From assembly GCF_025370255.1 (NCBI RefSeq), contig NZ_JAMTCD010000005.1:1-64000 (forward strand): a stretch of DNA of 64,000 bases. The letters are read 5' to 3'. The notes below the pieces were generated by a model that was not told where the DNA came from, made no database searches, and worked only from the letters and a program-made list of their open reading frames with translations. Below are positions 18,738 through 27,377 of the stretch, piece after piece. Numbering within the stretch: position 1 is the stretch's first letter; each line of letters begins with the position of its first letter. A program made the position numbers and the translations under genes. Origin of the DNA: Shewanella holmiensis (GTDB lineage: Bacteria > Pseudomonadota > Gammaproteobacteria > Enterobacterales > Shewanellaceae).

Positions 18738-21422
18738 ATGATTAACAAGATATTAAAGTCAGCATTTATTTTGACGTTGATGACACCATTTCTCATCCAT
18801 GCTCAAACATCAATCCAATGGCAAGAGATAAATGTAACATCAGCTGACAAAATTAATATTGGTTACGGTTCCTTCATAAGCCATCAAAGTAATAGCTTAC
18901 TTATATCTCCTGGTATCAGGGATTTAGCCGCAAAACAAGATCCTGTTATTGCAGAACAGATCCGCGATAGCAACGTTCAGTCTGAAGTCATTTACATTGT
19001 AGATGATAGCAATGTAACTGCCACAAGCTTGTCAGCAGAGCAAGGAAACCGAGCCTTTGCTGCTGTAACTAGCTTTCAAGGTGCAACCCTTGTTACTGGT
19101 GGCCTTGCAAAGCACAAAGCAACAAATTTAGTTAACCTTCTTATGTGGGATGGCAGGTCAAAGACACTTCATAGCTATCCACTTCCTGCTTTACCTAACA
19201 CTGCTACCTCGCCTTCTTCTGTAGTCTTTGATAATGTACTCTATGTTTTGACAAGTACGGATGCTAATAACCAATTCTATGCATTGGATCTCAATGGTCT
19301 AATCAACACAGAGGGGCAACTGTTCGGCAGTGAAAATGCTGTCAACAAATACACCCGTATAAATTCATGGAAAACGCTAGCTTCACTGCCCTTAGCCAGC
19401 TCAAATATGCCTTACCAAAATGGGATTAAACTCGCGGTACAGAACGATGGTGCCGGGGAAAAAATATTTGCCATTGGAGGTTATCAACTACCCATTAATA
19501 AAATTGATTCAACAAAGACTTTTTTGGGGTTAACCAGCCAATGGAAGTTTGATCCCAAAGGCAATATTAACGCAAATCAATGGCAAAGTATCGGTACTGT
19601 CACATTACCTAATAAGAAAGCTAATCAAACTACTGACCAAGCTGCTAATGAACGCATAAGCAGCCTGATCTCATTTGGTCAATCGCATATATTAGCATTT
19701 ACAGATCAAGGTAATACCCTGTCATTTAATGCTATTACTAGCACATGGACAAAGTACTTAGCGGACAAATCTGGTGATATCCTGATACGTGAAAACACAA
19801 AAAAAATTCAATACGTTAGTGAAAATATCATCTCAGATAATGGCGTTATCTACGCACTAAATCACAGTACCGATAACACTCGTTCATTGCGCCTCTGGCA
19901 AGTATCACTCATTCAACCAGAAAAGAATTTTGGTTGGGTCAATATGACAGTTTTAGTGACATATTTAATTTGTGTAGTATTGCTTGGGCTATTTTTTGTA
20001 TTCAAAAACAGAAATACCGATGATTATTTTCGTGGTGGACAATCTATCCCATGGTGGGCTGCTGCCTGCTCCATATATGCCACCATGTTAAGTTCATTGA
20101 CTTATGTCGCTCTGCCAGCTGTGGTTTACCAAAGTAACTGGGTGTTACTGATTGGTATTTGGATGATTGTTGCCGTAGCGCCGCTCGCCATTTATGTAGC
20201 TATGCCATTTTTTCGCCAAATTGATGCCACTAGCGCTTACGAGTACTTATCAAAACGTTTCAATATGAGTGTAAGACTATTTGCCAGTGGCCTATTTACA
20301 CTATTTCACCTTGGTCGAATGGGTATCGTCATGGCACTAACAGCATTATCTTTATCTGCTGTAACGCCACTATCGGCGAGCGATAGTGTATTGATTATGG
20401 GCGGCTTATGTTTGATTTATTGCACCATGGGTGGCATCGAGGCCGTCATTTGGACAGACACCTTACAAACCTTTGTACTCATTCTTGGCGCAATAGCCTG
20501 TTTTGTCATCATTGTGGCAGGTTTAGATGGCGGATTTGCTGAATTTATTAGCATTGGATTACGCGATGATAAATTTACTATGGTAAATGTTGATTTCAGC
20601 TTAGATAGCATGACTACACTATCAATTTGGGTGATTGTGATTGGGGGGATTGGTCAAAATTTATCAAGCTACACTGCAGATCAGGCTGTAGTGCAGAGAT
20701 ATATGGTGACCAAAAATCCAAGCGACGCAAGAAAATCTATCTGGGCAAACGCTATAATTGCAGCACCAAGCGCGTTGCTATTCTTCTGCATTGGTACTGC
20801 ACTCTATGCCTTTTATCAAACACATCCTGAAAAGTTAGACCCTAGCATTCAAATCGATCAAATCTTTCCAACTTTTATTGCTACCGAACTGCCAATAGGT
20901 ATCGCGGGTCTAATTGTCGCAGGAATTTTTGCTGCAGCGCAATCAACGGTATCTACCAGCATGAACTCGATCGCTACGACAGTAGTAACTGACTTTATTC
21001 GCCCATTTAACATAGTCAAAACCGAAAAAGGGTATATGAATGCTGCTCGCTGGCTCACCTTTATTATGGGTATCCTCGGAACCCTTGCTGGACTGATCTT
21101 TATCGACCCTGAAATCCGCTCTTTGATGGAAGCGTATTTTAAAGTCATAGGTATGTTTATGGGTGCTCTAGGTGGCCTGTTTGTATTAGGCGCATTAACC
21201 AAAAAGGCCAACTCTTTTGGCGCTATATCAGGTATTTTGGCAGGTGTAACCACTATGGTATCGGCATGGCAACTTGGCTGGGCCGATGGTTACCTTTACG
21301 CCACTATCGGAATCATATCGTGTTTAGTGGTGGGGTATATTGCCAGCCTTTTAACGCAAACAGCCAATAGCTCGAACAAAGATCTAACTGGGTTGACTTT
21401 ATATACCATGCGCTCAGCCTAG
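18738..21422 (+). CDS. Fusion of a periplasmic kelch (NanM-like) domain with an SSS-family sodium:sialic acid symporter
   Basis: The 894-residue product starts with a signal-like segment (1-22) and a periplasmic domain of about 370 residues with kelch-type blades (GATLVTGGLAKHK, EKIFAIGGYQLP, NGVIYALNHS). It then switches near residue 400 to an integral membrane protein with about 13 helices. That part shows SSS signatures: DDYFRGGQSIPWWAAACS near the first helices and a FAAAQSTVSTSMNS sodium-site segment. SSS proteins such as SiaT import sialic acid with Na+. The fused kelch part may present the preferred anomer to the transporter or be a structural relic. nanE follows 42 bases later and nanK overlaps nanE, so this is the lead gene of an operon. 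Substrate assignment is from context. Confidence 0.85.
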   Translation: MINKILKSAFILTLMTPFLIHAQTSIQWQEINVTSADKINIGYGSFISHQSNSLLISPGIRDLAAKQDPVIAEQIRDSNVQSEVIYIVDDSNVTATSLSAEQGNRAFAAVTSFQGATLVTGGLAKHKATNLVNLLMWDGRSKTLHSYPLPALPNTATSPSSVVFDNVLYVLTSTDANNQFYALDLNGLINTEGQLFGSENAVNKYTRINSWKTLASLPLASSNMPYQNGIKLAVQNDGAGEKIFAIGGYQLPINKIDSTKTFLGLTSQWKFDPKGNINANQWQSIGTVTLPNKKANQTTDQAANERISSLISFGQSHILAFTDQGNTLSFNAITSTWTKYLADKSGDILIRENTKKIQYVSENIISDNGVIYALNHSTDNTRSLRLWQVSLIQPEKNFGWVNMTVLVTYLICVVLLGLFFVFKNRNTDDYFRGGQSIPWWAAACSIYATMLSSLTYVALPAVVYQSNWVLLIGIWMIVAVAPLAIYVAMPFFRQIDATSAYEYLSKRFNMSVRLFASGLFTLFHLGRMGIVMALTALSLSAVTPLSASDSVLIMGGLCLIYCTMGGIEAVIWTDTLQTFVLILGAIACFVIIVAGLDGGFAEFISIGLRDDKFTMVNVDFSLDSMTTLSIWVIVIGGIGQNLSSYTADQAVVQRYMVTKNPSDARKSIWANAIIAAPSALLFFCIGTALYAFYQTHPEKLDPSIQIDQIFPTFIATELPIGIAGLIVAGIFAAAQSTVSTSMNSIATTVVTDFIRPFNIVKTEKGYMNAARWLTFIMGILGTLAGLIFIDPEIRSLMEAYFKVIGMFMGALGGLFVLGALTKKANSFGAISGILAGVTTMVSAWQLGWADGYLYATIGIISCLVVGYIASLLTQTANSSNKDLTGLTLYTMRSA

Positions 21423-21464
21423 AAAAATCAACCCAAGTATCAATATAGTTCTTAGGAAACATGT

Positions 21465-22184
21465 ATGACACCCGTAAATAAAGAAAAAGAAGAACAACTA
21501 CTAGCATCATTAAAGCATTCATTAATTGTTTCTTGCCAACCGGTTGATCATGGACCTATGGATAAAGTCGAGCATATATTGGCCATGGCGTTGGCTGCCG
21601 TGGATGGTGGTGCTAAAGGACTAAGAATAGAAGGCGTAAAAAATGTTAACGCAGTAGCTAAGGCAACGAACATGCCAATCGTAGGCATTGTTAAAAGGGA
21701 CTTAATCGATAGTCCAATACGCATAACTCCATTTATTGATGATGTAATAGACTTAGCTAAAGCTGGAGCGAGTATTATAGCGTTTGACGGTACACAAAGA
21801 AAAAGACCGGTGGCTATGTTAGCGTTACTTGAAGCTATTCATAGCTCAGGCTGTATTGCGATGGCTGATTGCGCTGATTATGAAACAGGCCTAATGTTGG
21901 CACAACACGGCTGTACTTTTATTGGCAGTACAATGTCTGGTTATACCGATATGTACCCCACCCCCGATGGTCCTGATTATGACCTAGTCACTCGTTGGGT
22001 TAGCCAAGGAATACATGTGATTGCAGAAGGTCGTTATCACTCCCCTGAAAGAGCCGCTAAAGCAATTGAACTTGGGGCTTTCTCGGTCACAGTTGGATCG
22101 GCAATCACCCGCGTTGAACATATCACCCAATGGTTCGCGGCGAGTATCGCAAATGTAGTGCTTTCAAAGGAAGTATCAATATGA
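21465..22184 (+). CDS. nanE: N-acetylmannosamine-6-phosphate 2-epimerase
   Basis: The 239-residue (beta/alpha)8 barrel converts ManNAc-6-P to GlcNAc-6-P in the cytoplasm. Family features are the N-terminal LIVSCQPVDHGPMD, the conserved GLRIEGVKN, PIVGIVKRDL with the catalytic-type Lys, IAFDGTQRKRP, MADCADYE, and the phosphate-binding end VIAEGRYHSPERA...GAFSVTVGSAITR. The length equals that of typical NanE. AGGA lies about seven bases before the ATG. It is downstream of the symporter gene, and its stop overlaps the start of nanK (ATGA), so translation is coupled. Confidence 0.95.
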   Translation: MTPVNKEKEEQLLASLKHSLIVSCQPVDHGPMDKVEHILAMALAAVDGGAKGLRIEGVKNVNAVAKATNMPIVGIVKRDLIDSPIRITPFIDDVIDLAKAGASIIAFDGTQRKRPVAMLALLEAIHSSGCIAMADCADYETGLMLAQHGCTFIGSTMSGYTDMYPTPDGPDYDLVTRWVSQGIHVIAEGRYHSPERAAKAIELGAFSVTVGSAITRVEHITQWFAASIANVVLSKEVSI

Positions 22185-23053
22185 TAATTGCAATCGATAT
22201 TGGTGGCACAAAAATATCTGCCGCACTGATGAATGATAATAAAATCATAGAATCAAGAAAGACCGATTCGATTATTCATCATGATCTTAATAATTTGGCC
22301 AACTATGTAATTCAGTTATGTCAGGGCTGGATTGACAAAGCACATTTAGTTGCTGTCGCTTGTACCGGCCAAGTAGGAACAAACCACGTGCACTTTTTAT
22401 CTGCCAAGCAAACCTTACCCTTAAAGCAACAACTCAAAACCGGATTTAATTTACCTGTGGTGATGTTAAATGATGCTGCGGCGGCCGCATGGGCAGAATA
22501 TTGTCTGGGACCCAAAAGACAAGACAATACCTTAGTTTATATTACAGTTTCGACGGGAATTGGCGGTGGCATTATCCAAAATGGCCAGTTGATCACTGCA
22601 AATGATGGCTTTTGTGCACATATTGGCCATATGTCAGTAAGTCGACCAAGCCTCCCACATATTCAATGTCACTGCGGTAGAATCAATTGTGTAGAAGCTA
22701 TTTCCTCGGGCACATCAATTGCAAAACAAGCCTCTCAAATGTTGAACTATCAAGTAAACTGTAAAACAGTCTTCGAACAACATCTTTCTCACCCAGAAAT
22801 AGCCACTCTGCTAGAGCAGTCCACCGATGCATTAGTCGATTTAATTGCAAATATTAAAGCGCTGACAGGTACAGCAGTAGTTGTCTTAGGAGGAAGCGTT
22901 GGTTCGGCATCACCTTTTAGAGAAAGAGTTATAGAAAAAATAACCAAATTACCCAAAATTTATCAGGTTAATTTAGTTTCACCAATAACTGGAGAGCACG
23001 CAGACCTTATCGGCGCAGCCTTGTTTGCTCAAACGATTCATGGTTTTACATAG
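22181..23053 (+). CDS. nanK: N-acetylmannosamine kinase (ROK family)
   Basis: A 290-residue ROK kinase that phosphorylates ManNAc at position 6 with ATP. It has the N-terminal phosphate-binding DIGGTK (residues 6-11), the catalytic Asp in LNDAAAAAWAEY, GTGIGG-type sequence (STGIGGGI), and the ROK zinc motif C-x-C-G-x4-C at 163-170. The true start is the ATG at 22181, which overlaps the nanE stop and has AAGGAAG seven bases upstream; an upstream in-frame extension to 22130 lies inside nanE and is not used. It is the last gene of the symporter-nanE-nanK operon. Confidence 0.93.
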   Translation: MIIAIDIGGTKISAALMNDNKIIESRKTDSIIHHDLNNLANYVIQLCQGWIDKAHLVAVACTGQVGTNHVHFLSAKQTLPLKQQLKTGFNLPVVMLNDAAAAAWAEYCLGPKRQDNTLVYITVSTGIGGGIIQNGQLITANDGFCAHIGHMSVSRPSLPHIQCHCGRINCVEAISSGTSIAKQASQMLNYQVNCKTVFEQHLSHPEIATLLEQSTDALVDLIANIKALTGTAVVVLGGSVGSASPFRERVIEKITKLPKIYQVNLVSPITGEHADLIGAALFAQTIHGFT

Positions 23054-23527
23054 AAAAAAATGAATATATTAACTGTAATGAATCAATCTCGAGCTTATCT
23101 ATTAGAACAAGAATTAAACTCTAAACTAACAGCAATTAAAAACTAACCAAGTCTGAGGAATATTTATCTAGCAACTCACTAAGGCTAACTGATATTGAAT
23201 CTGTTAAATATTCATTAATCAATGCAGAAGTGACATTAGTAAGTTCTAGCTTAAATACATCTACCCCCTTATGAATTAAATACCTGTAAGCTAAGCAAAG
23301 CATTTGAACCCATTTTTCAACGATTAGTCTCATATTTTGGACATAAAAAAACCACCAACAAATTGTTGATGGTTGGATATATGGTGAATTAACAGCGACC
23401 TAACTGTAACAGCACTAAGAATATCAACAATACTTTAGCGCTTTAGTTCATTTTCCTATATTCCTAAGCTCTCATGTCAAACAATGAATATGATCCTCTA
23501 ACACTATAAAAAAATATTGATAAATTA
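23054..23527. other. Intergenic region between convergent nanK and nanA
   Basis: About 470 AT-rich bases. It carries a minus-strand hairpin terminator, annotated separately. A 65-codon minus-strand frame at 23136-23333 has no ribosome binding site and lies beyond the terminator; it is probably not expressed, though its composition is not absurd for a decayed gene tail. Confidence 0.4.
23345..23374 (-). terminator. Terminator of the nagA-nanA operon
   Basis: On the minus strand, an imperfect stem (AACCATCAAC with GTTGGTGGTT) is followed by a run of seven T. It lies about 150 bases past the nanA stop codon. Confidence 0.7.
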
Positions 23528-24460
23528 CTAATCAACAAATAAATCGTCATTGCTTACACTAAAGGTGTGTTGCATAAAACCTGCCGCAGTCATTTTAGCA
23601 AGCACATCTGTTTTCTCTTCGTTCGACAAGGCTCTAATTGGCAAACGAGGATCACCGACGTCAATACCATGTAGCAACATTGCGGCTTTACCGGCAGCAA
23701 CTCCCCCGTATTGTACAAGTGGGCGAATAAGTGCAATAACCTTATCCATCAAGGCCCACACTGTCTGTTGGTCCCCATTATTAAACGCTGCTATAATATC
23801 TAAATAGAGTGGTGCTGCGTAATTATACGTACTCCCCACAGCGCCTATCGCACCAACGGCAAGACCTGCAGGCAGAAACTCATCCACCCCAAATGGAATA
23901 TCAAATTTTCCATCACAAACACGTGTGCAACGTTGATATTCATATAGGTCTACATGGTTAAATTTAATACCTGCTAGGTTGGGAATGACCTTGTCCGCTT
24001 TGATAAGGAACTGCTCCATGTCAAACATCACTCCTGTCATACCTGAGTGATAATAATAAAACCTTTTTGTTGGTGCTTCAGCTGCAATGGTGGCACAGTA
24101 ATTAACAAGACAATCGACTGAACTTGGTTTAAAAAAACAAGGCGCAATTATCGAAGTAGCAAAAATATCGAGAGTTTCAGCATGTCTTGTTAACTCCAGC
24201 GTATCAACAATCGATAAAGCACCTGTATGTACTGTAATACTGAGCTTTCCCTGCGCGGCTAAAACCCAACGTTCGGCTACCGCTTTTCTTTCTGCTACAG
24301 AACAATTAAGGCCTTCGCCAGTGGTGCCACATATATAAACCCCTTTTACGCCCTGACGAATAAGCAGTTCAGCAATGCTATCGATGACAGGCAGATTGAC
24401 TTCACCGTCACGATTAAATGGGGTATGAGGGGCTGAAATTAATCCAGTCAATTTTTGCAT
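23528..24460 (-). CDS. nanA: N-acetylneuraminate lyase, eukaryote/Bacteroides-like NanL type
   Basis: A 310-residue DapA/NanA-superfamily aldolase that cleaves Neu5Ac to ManNAc and pyruvate. Visible features are GTTGEGLN (pyruvate carboxylate site), the YYYHSG segment that holds the catalytic Tyr, and the Schiff-base Lys166 in GIKFNHVDLYE, at the same position as Lys165 of E. coli NanA. The YYYH and GIKF-DLY wording is closer to animal NPL and Bacteroides NanL than to E. coli NanA. GGAG precedes the ATG. It lies 17 bases downstream of nagA in the same orientation, so the two form an operon. Confidence 0.9.
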   Translation of the reverse strand: MQKLTGLISAPHTPFNRDGEVNLPVIDSIAELLIRQGVKGVYICGTTGEGLNCSVAERKAVAERWVLAAQGKLSITVHTGALSIVDTLELTRHAETLDIFATSIIAPCFFKPSSVDCLVNYCATIAAEAPTKRFYYYHSGMTGVMFDMEQFLIKADKVIPNLAGIKFNHVDLYEYQRCTRVCDGKFDIPFGVDEFLPAGLAVGAIGAVGSTYNYAAPLYLDIIAAFNNGDQQTVWALMDKVIALIRPLVQYGGVAAGKAAMLLHGIDVGDPRLPIRALSNEEKTDVLAKMTAAGFMQHTFSVSNDDLFVD

Positions 24461-24477
24461 TCTTTATCTCCATAATT

Positions 24478-25614
24478 TTAAAATATTTTTTTGCCGCCAA
24501 TCCATGTATGACTGACAGACAAAGCTGAATTTTTAGCGCATTCAAGAACGATAAAATCAGCATTAGCACCTATGGTAAGTTGGGGTGAATTGTTATTTAT
24601 TCCAAGAAAATTTGCTGGGTATAAACTCGCCATTCTTAGCGCCTCCTCAAGTGAGACACCTAGCATGGATTGAGCATTATTCACTGCGGTGATCATGTCT
24701 AAAGCAGAACCCGCTAACTGCCCTGTTTGGCTCATCAACCTATCGTCTTCGAGTACGATGTAATGTTCATCAAATTCAAAAGCGGTTTGACTGCTACTAA
24801 TGGTTGACATAGCGTCGGTAACTAACATCATTTTTCCTGTAGGTTTGACCTTAGTAGCCAACATCGCCGTTGCAGGATGAACATGGTGACCATCAAGTAT
24901 TAATCCACACCAACTGTGTTCATCGAGTAGGGCTTTACCCACCATATTCGGCTCACGAGATGTCAGCGGGGACATCGCATTGAATAAATGCGTAAAACCT
25001 GACGCCCCTGCTGTCAATGCTGTTTGAGTCAACTCAAAACTGGCATTGGAGTGGCCCAAACACACTTTTACATTGTGCTGAGTTAACTGCTGGATCTGGT
25101 CAATGGTCACATGCTCTGGGGCCAAAGTGACCACTTTTATCCCCAAATCATCACGACAATAAATTGCCATCTCCTGCTTGCTTAACGGTCTGATATATTG
25201 ACTGCTATGTATGCCTTTCTTCGGTTCACTGATATGAGGCCCTTCAAAATGAACACCAATAACTCCCGGCAGCTTTTGTTTAATTGCAAGAGCAACTGTA
25301 TCGGCAGCAGCACTAAGCGTTGCTAAATCGCTGGTGATCAATGTCGGTAGCAATCCCGTTGTTCCATATTTACTGTGTGCTTCCACCATTGCTCTAAGTG
25401 CCGATAAACTCACATCCTGGTTAAATAAATAGCCGCCACCGCCATTAACCTGTACGTCAATAAATCCCGGCGCCAGCAGCCCTGGTACTTTTATTACCTG
25501 TGAGTTTTCAACGAAATCAAAAGCGACAATTTTGCCATCCTCAAAACTGATAGCTTGGGAATGAAAGATGTTTTTCCCATCAAATACTTGATCTGCTATT
25601 ACGGTTGTAATCAT
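24478..25614 (-). CDS. nagA: N-acetylglucosamine-6-phosphate deacetylase
   Basis: The 378-residue amidohydrolase removes acetate from GlcNAc-6-P, giving GlcN-6-P. Key motifs are the N-terminal GFIDVQVNGGGGYLFN, the metal-site Glu in GVHFEGPHI, LGHSNA, THLFNAMSPL, LDGHHVHP and the catalytic Asp in LVTDAMST. Length and motif order are standard. It is the promoter-proximal gene of the nagA-nanA unit, with NanR-type repeats upstream. A deaminase (nagB) is not in this window and must be encoded elsewhere. Having its own nagA in the locus suggests the sialic acid route is regulated apart from general GlcNAc use. Confidence 0.93.
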   Translation of the reverse strand: MITTVIADQVFDGKNIFHSQAISFEDGKIVAFDFVENSQVIKVPGLLAPGFIDVQVNGGGGYLFNQDVSLSALRAMVEAHSKYGTTGLLPTLITSDLATLSAAADTVALAIKQKLPGVIGVHFEGPHISEPKKGIHSSQYIRPLSKQEMAIYCRDDLGIKVVTLAPEHVTIDQIQQLTQHNVKVCLGHSNASFELTQTALTAGASGFTHLFNAMSPLTSREPNMVGKALLDEHSWCGLILDGHHVHPATAMLATKVKPTGKMMLVTDAMSTISSSQTAFEFDEHYIVLEDDRLMSQTGQLAGSALDMITAVNNAQSMLGVSLEEALRMASLYPANFLGINNNSPQLTIGANADFIVLECAKNSALSVSHTWIGGKKIF

Positions 25615-25702
25615 GACTTCTCGACTTTACGTTGCTTCATAAAAATGCTTGGCTTACCCTACAAGGATCTAATCCAAAGTGTTCCAAATACCAACAATTA
25701 AA

Positions 25703-25742
25703 AACAGGTACACTATCAGCCTGTCATACCAATATACCTGTT
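25703..25742 (-). promoter_or_regulatory. Predicted NanR site(s) upstream of nagA
   Basis: On the minus strand, ACAGGTATATTGGTATGA holds two GGTAT half-sites eight bases apart (25725-25742), and a plus-strand CAGGTACAC half-site is found at about 25705. They lie about 90-130 bases upstream of the nagA start. Spacing differs by one base from the other operators. Confidence 0.5.
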
Positions 25743-25981
25743 GATATTTTTTTGTCAAAATAAAAAATATGACAACAAGGACCATTTCAATTATTTAACT
25801 AATTGAAATTAAATTTTCATCAAAAATTTTAGAACCATCATTTAGTAACTTGATAATCACACAGCAACTTTGAAACTTAAAAATTCGCTAATACTCCACC
25901 TATTAACTAGCAATATGTCGCCATCACATTCATCTTGCCTAACAATAATCAACAAGCTAGATTGCAATAACAATCCCTTGG
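25743..25981. other. Divergent intergenic region between nagA and the DUF4862 gene
   Basis: AT-rich spacer of the nagA/DUF4862 divergent promoter region. No open frame with coding character or hairpin is evident. Two NanR-type sites flank it. Confidence 0.4.
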
Positions 25982-25999
25982 TGGTGTAATAGGTATACC
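25982..25999 (+). promoter_or_regulatory. Predicted NanR operator upstream of the DUF4862 gene
   Basis: TGGTGTAATAGGTATACC is an excellent match to the locus consensus. It ends 36 bases before the start codon of the DUF4862-type gene, which ties this unknown gene to the sialic acid regulon. Confidence 0.72.
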
Positions 26000-26035
26000 T
26001 AAATAACGTTAACCAATTACCAAGGCTGATACTTA

Positions 26036-27004
26036 ATGGAATATATGATTGGCGCTTATGCTACGGCACCTTCTACCCAATATTGGGATCAAGAATTAGA
26101 GCATAACTACTACCAAGAACTAAAGTCACTGAGTAATATCATAGGCTTAGAACATCCTTTCGTTGGACAACTGCACCCTTATGACGATGAATGGTTTCTT
26201 AAGAATATCGATTGTAATTGGCAATTTATTTTCACTTCAATTCCCGGCGTGATGGGGCAGCTTGCACGCGACCCACATTTTGGCATAGCCTCCACCAATG
26301 AAGCAGGCAGGCAGGCAGCCTTGGTTTTTTACCAAAAAGCACAACAAGCTATATTAAAATTAAACAGTTACTTAAAAAAAGAGGCTGTTAGTCACGTAAA
26401 AATACACACAGCACCAAAGATAACCACACACACTCAGTCATCAATTCAAGCTTTAATAACATCGCTTGAAACCATGCAATCTTGGAACTGGTATGGTGCA
26501 AAACTTGTCATCGAACATTGCGATGCATATATTCCGGGGCAAGAGGCTGAAAAAGGTTTTATGCGCTTAGAAGATGAGATAGCGGCGGTTAAACAGGTTA
26601 ACGCTAAACTGAATAGTGATATTGGGATCAGTATAAATTGGGGGCGTTCAGCCATTGAAGCTCGTGACACTGATGGCCCCTTACAACATATCAAGCAAGC
26701 TTATCTTAACGGGTTGTTAAAAGGGATTATCTTTTCTGGCGCCTCGGACAAAATCGGCCCTTATGGGCAATGGAAGGATACCCATATGCCACCAGCACAA
26801 GCTCTATTTCTTCCCTGCTATGCAGAAAACTCACTATTAACGATGGAACAAATAAAGAAATCTATTCAACAGTGTAATTACCAGCAACTAGACTACATTG
26901 GTGCAAAAATCTCCTTAAGCCCAAATGAGGCAAGTGTTGCTCAACGAATTGCTTATATTAAAAGCATAACAGCATTGCTCGATCACGTATTTGAAGTTCA
27001 ATAA
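26036..27004 (+). CDS. DUF4862-type (TIM-barrel-like) protein of unknown function in the sialic acid regulon
   Basis: A 322-residue soluble protein without signal peptide. The start (EYMIGAYATAPS), a mid-chain KIHTAPK, and the conserved VIEHCDAY and GISINWGRSAIEARDTDGP segments fit the DUF4862 family, whose members look like sugar-isomerase-type TIM barrels with conserved acidic, His and Asn residues. No reaction is established as far as I know. A strong NanR-type operator lies directly upstream and nagA is divergent, so I infer a role in processing a sialic acid variant (O-acetylated, anhydro, lactone or glycolyl forms). The ATG at 26036 has AAGG ten bases upstream; the ATG at 26045 is an alternative. 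It is followed by a strong terminator. Confidence 0.72.
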   Translation: MEYMIGAYATAPSTQYWDQELEHNYYQELKSLSNIIGLEHPFVGQLHPYDDEWFLKNIDCNWQFIFTSIPGVMGQLARDPHFGIASTNEAGRQAALVFYQKAQQAILKLNSYLKKEAVSHVKIHTAPKITTHTQSSIQALITSLETMQSWNWYGAKLVIEHCDAYIPGQEAEKGFMRLEDEIAAVKQVNAKLNSDIGISINWGRSAIEARDTDGPLQHIKQAYLNGLLKGIIFSGASDKIGPYGQWKDTHMPPAQALFLPCYAENSLLTMEQIKKSIQQCNYQQLDYIGAKISLSPNEASVAQRIAYIKSITALLDHVFEVQ

Positions 27005-27153
27005 TAATCAAACGGTCATAAACAAGACTAATGACATAAGACATTTTCAAAATCCTCACTCGATAATGGCTTTTTTTTAGTAGTCCGTAAAAAATAGCCC
27101 GCGTGATTGAAGTTATATAGATAAAATAACACATTGCTGATTTCATGAAAGAT

Positions 27154-27185
27154 ATGCACTTTAATGTTTATTAAAGTGCATTTTT
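27154..27185 (+). terminator. Rho-independent terminator after the DUF4862 gene
   Basis: A perfect 12-bp stem ATGCACTTTAAT / ATTAAAGTGCAT with a GTTT loop followed by a T-run. It closes the sialic acid locus on this side. Confidence 0.92.
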
Positions 27186-27260
27186 AGCGCTTAACCTAAA
27201 GTCATCTATGAGGCAATAATATTACCTCTATTTAGATGGCCAAAATAACTATGCCACTAC

Positions 27261-27348
27261 AGGTTTCACTGCCTTTTCGGCAGATATGTCTAAATCAACT
27301 CGAAAAACACAAGATTCGCGTTTTATAGCTGCCTATTCGGCAGGTCAC
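27261..27348 (-). CRISPR. Single-spacer type I-F-like repeat unit, or decayed duplicate of the neighbouring gene's tail
   Basis: Two CTGCC-N5-GGCAG palindromes lie exactly 60 bases apart (27269-27283 and 27329-27343), the period of type I-F arrays (28-nt repeat, 32-nt spacer). On the minus strand the first repeat, at 27348-27321, starts GTGACCTGCC and continues GGCAGCTATAAAA, much like I-F and especially Tn7-associated I-F3 repeats. The second repeat is divergent. The 32 nt between them (27289-27320) match the 3' coding end of the adjacent gene (27427-27458) at 23 of 32 positions, including the first eight. The alternative is a decayed copy of that gene's C-terminal codons, since translation gives RES-x2-FRVD-x-D. 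No cas or tns genes are in the window. Confidence 0.35.
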
Positions 27349-27377
27349 CCGTGTAAAATAAATATGACTTTGCTTGG

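Larger units (their letters stand above)
27005..27377. other. Intergenic region with terminator and CRISPR-like unit
   Basis: About 370 bases between the DUF4862 gene and the convergent secreted-protein gene. It contains a strong hairpin terminator (27154-27185) and the paired palindromes at 27261-27348, annotated separately. A 61-codon plus-strand frame at 27286-27471 only mirrors the opposite-strand gene. Confidence 0.5.

Noticed and set aside
23136..23333. 65-codon minus-strand frame between nanK and nanA
   Set aside because: No ribosome binding site, lies downstream of a terminator and has no family match; it could be a decayed tail but I cannot support it.
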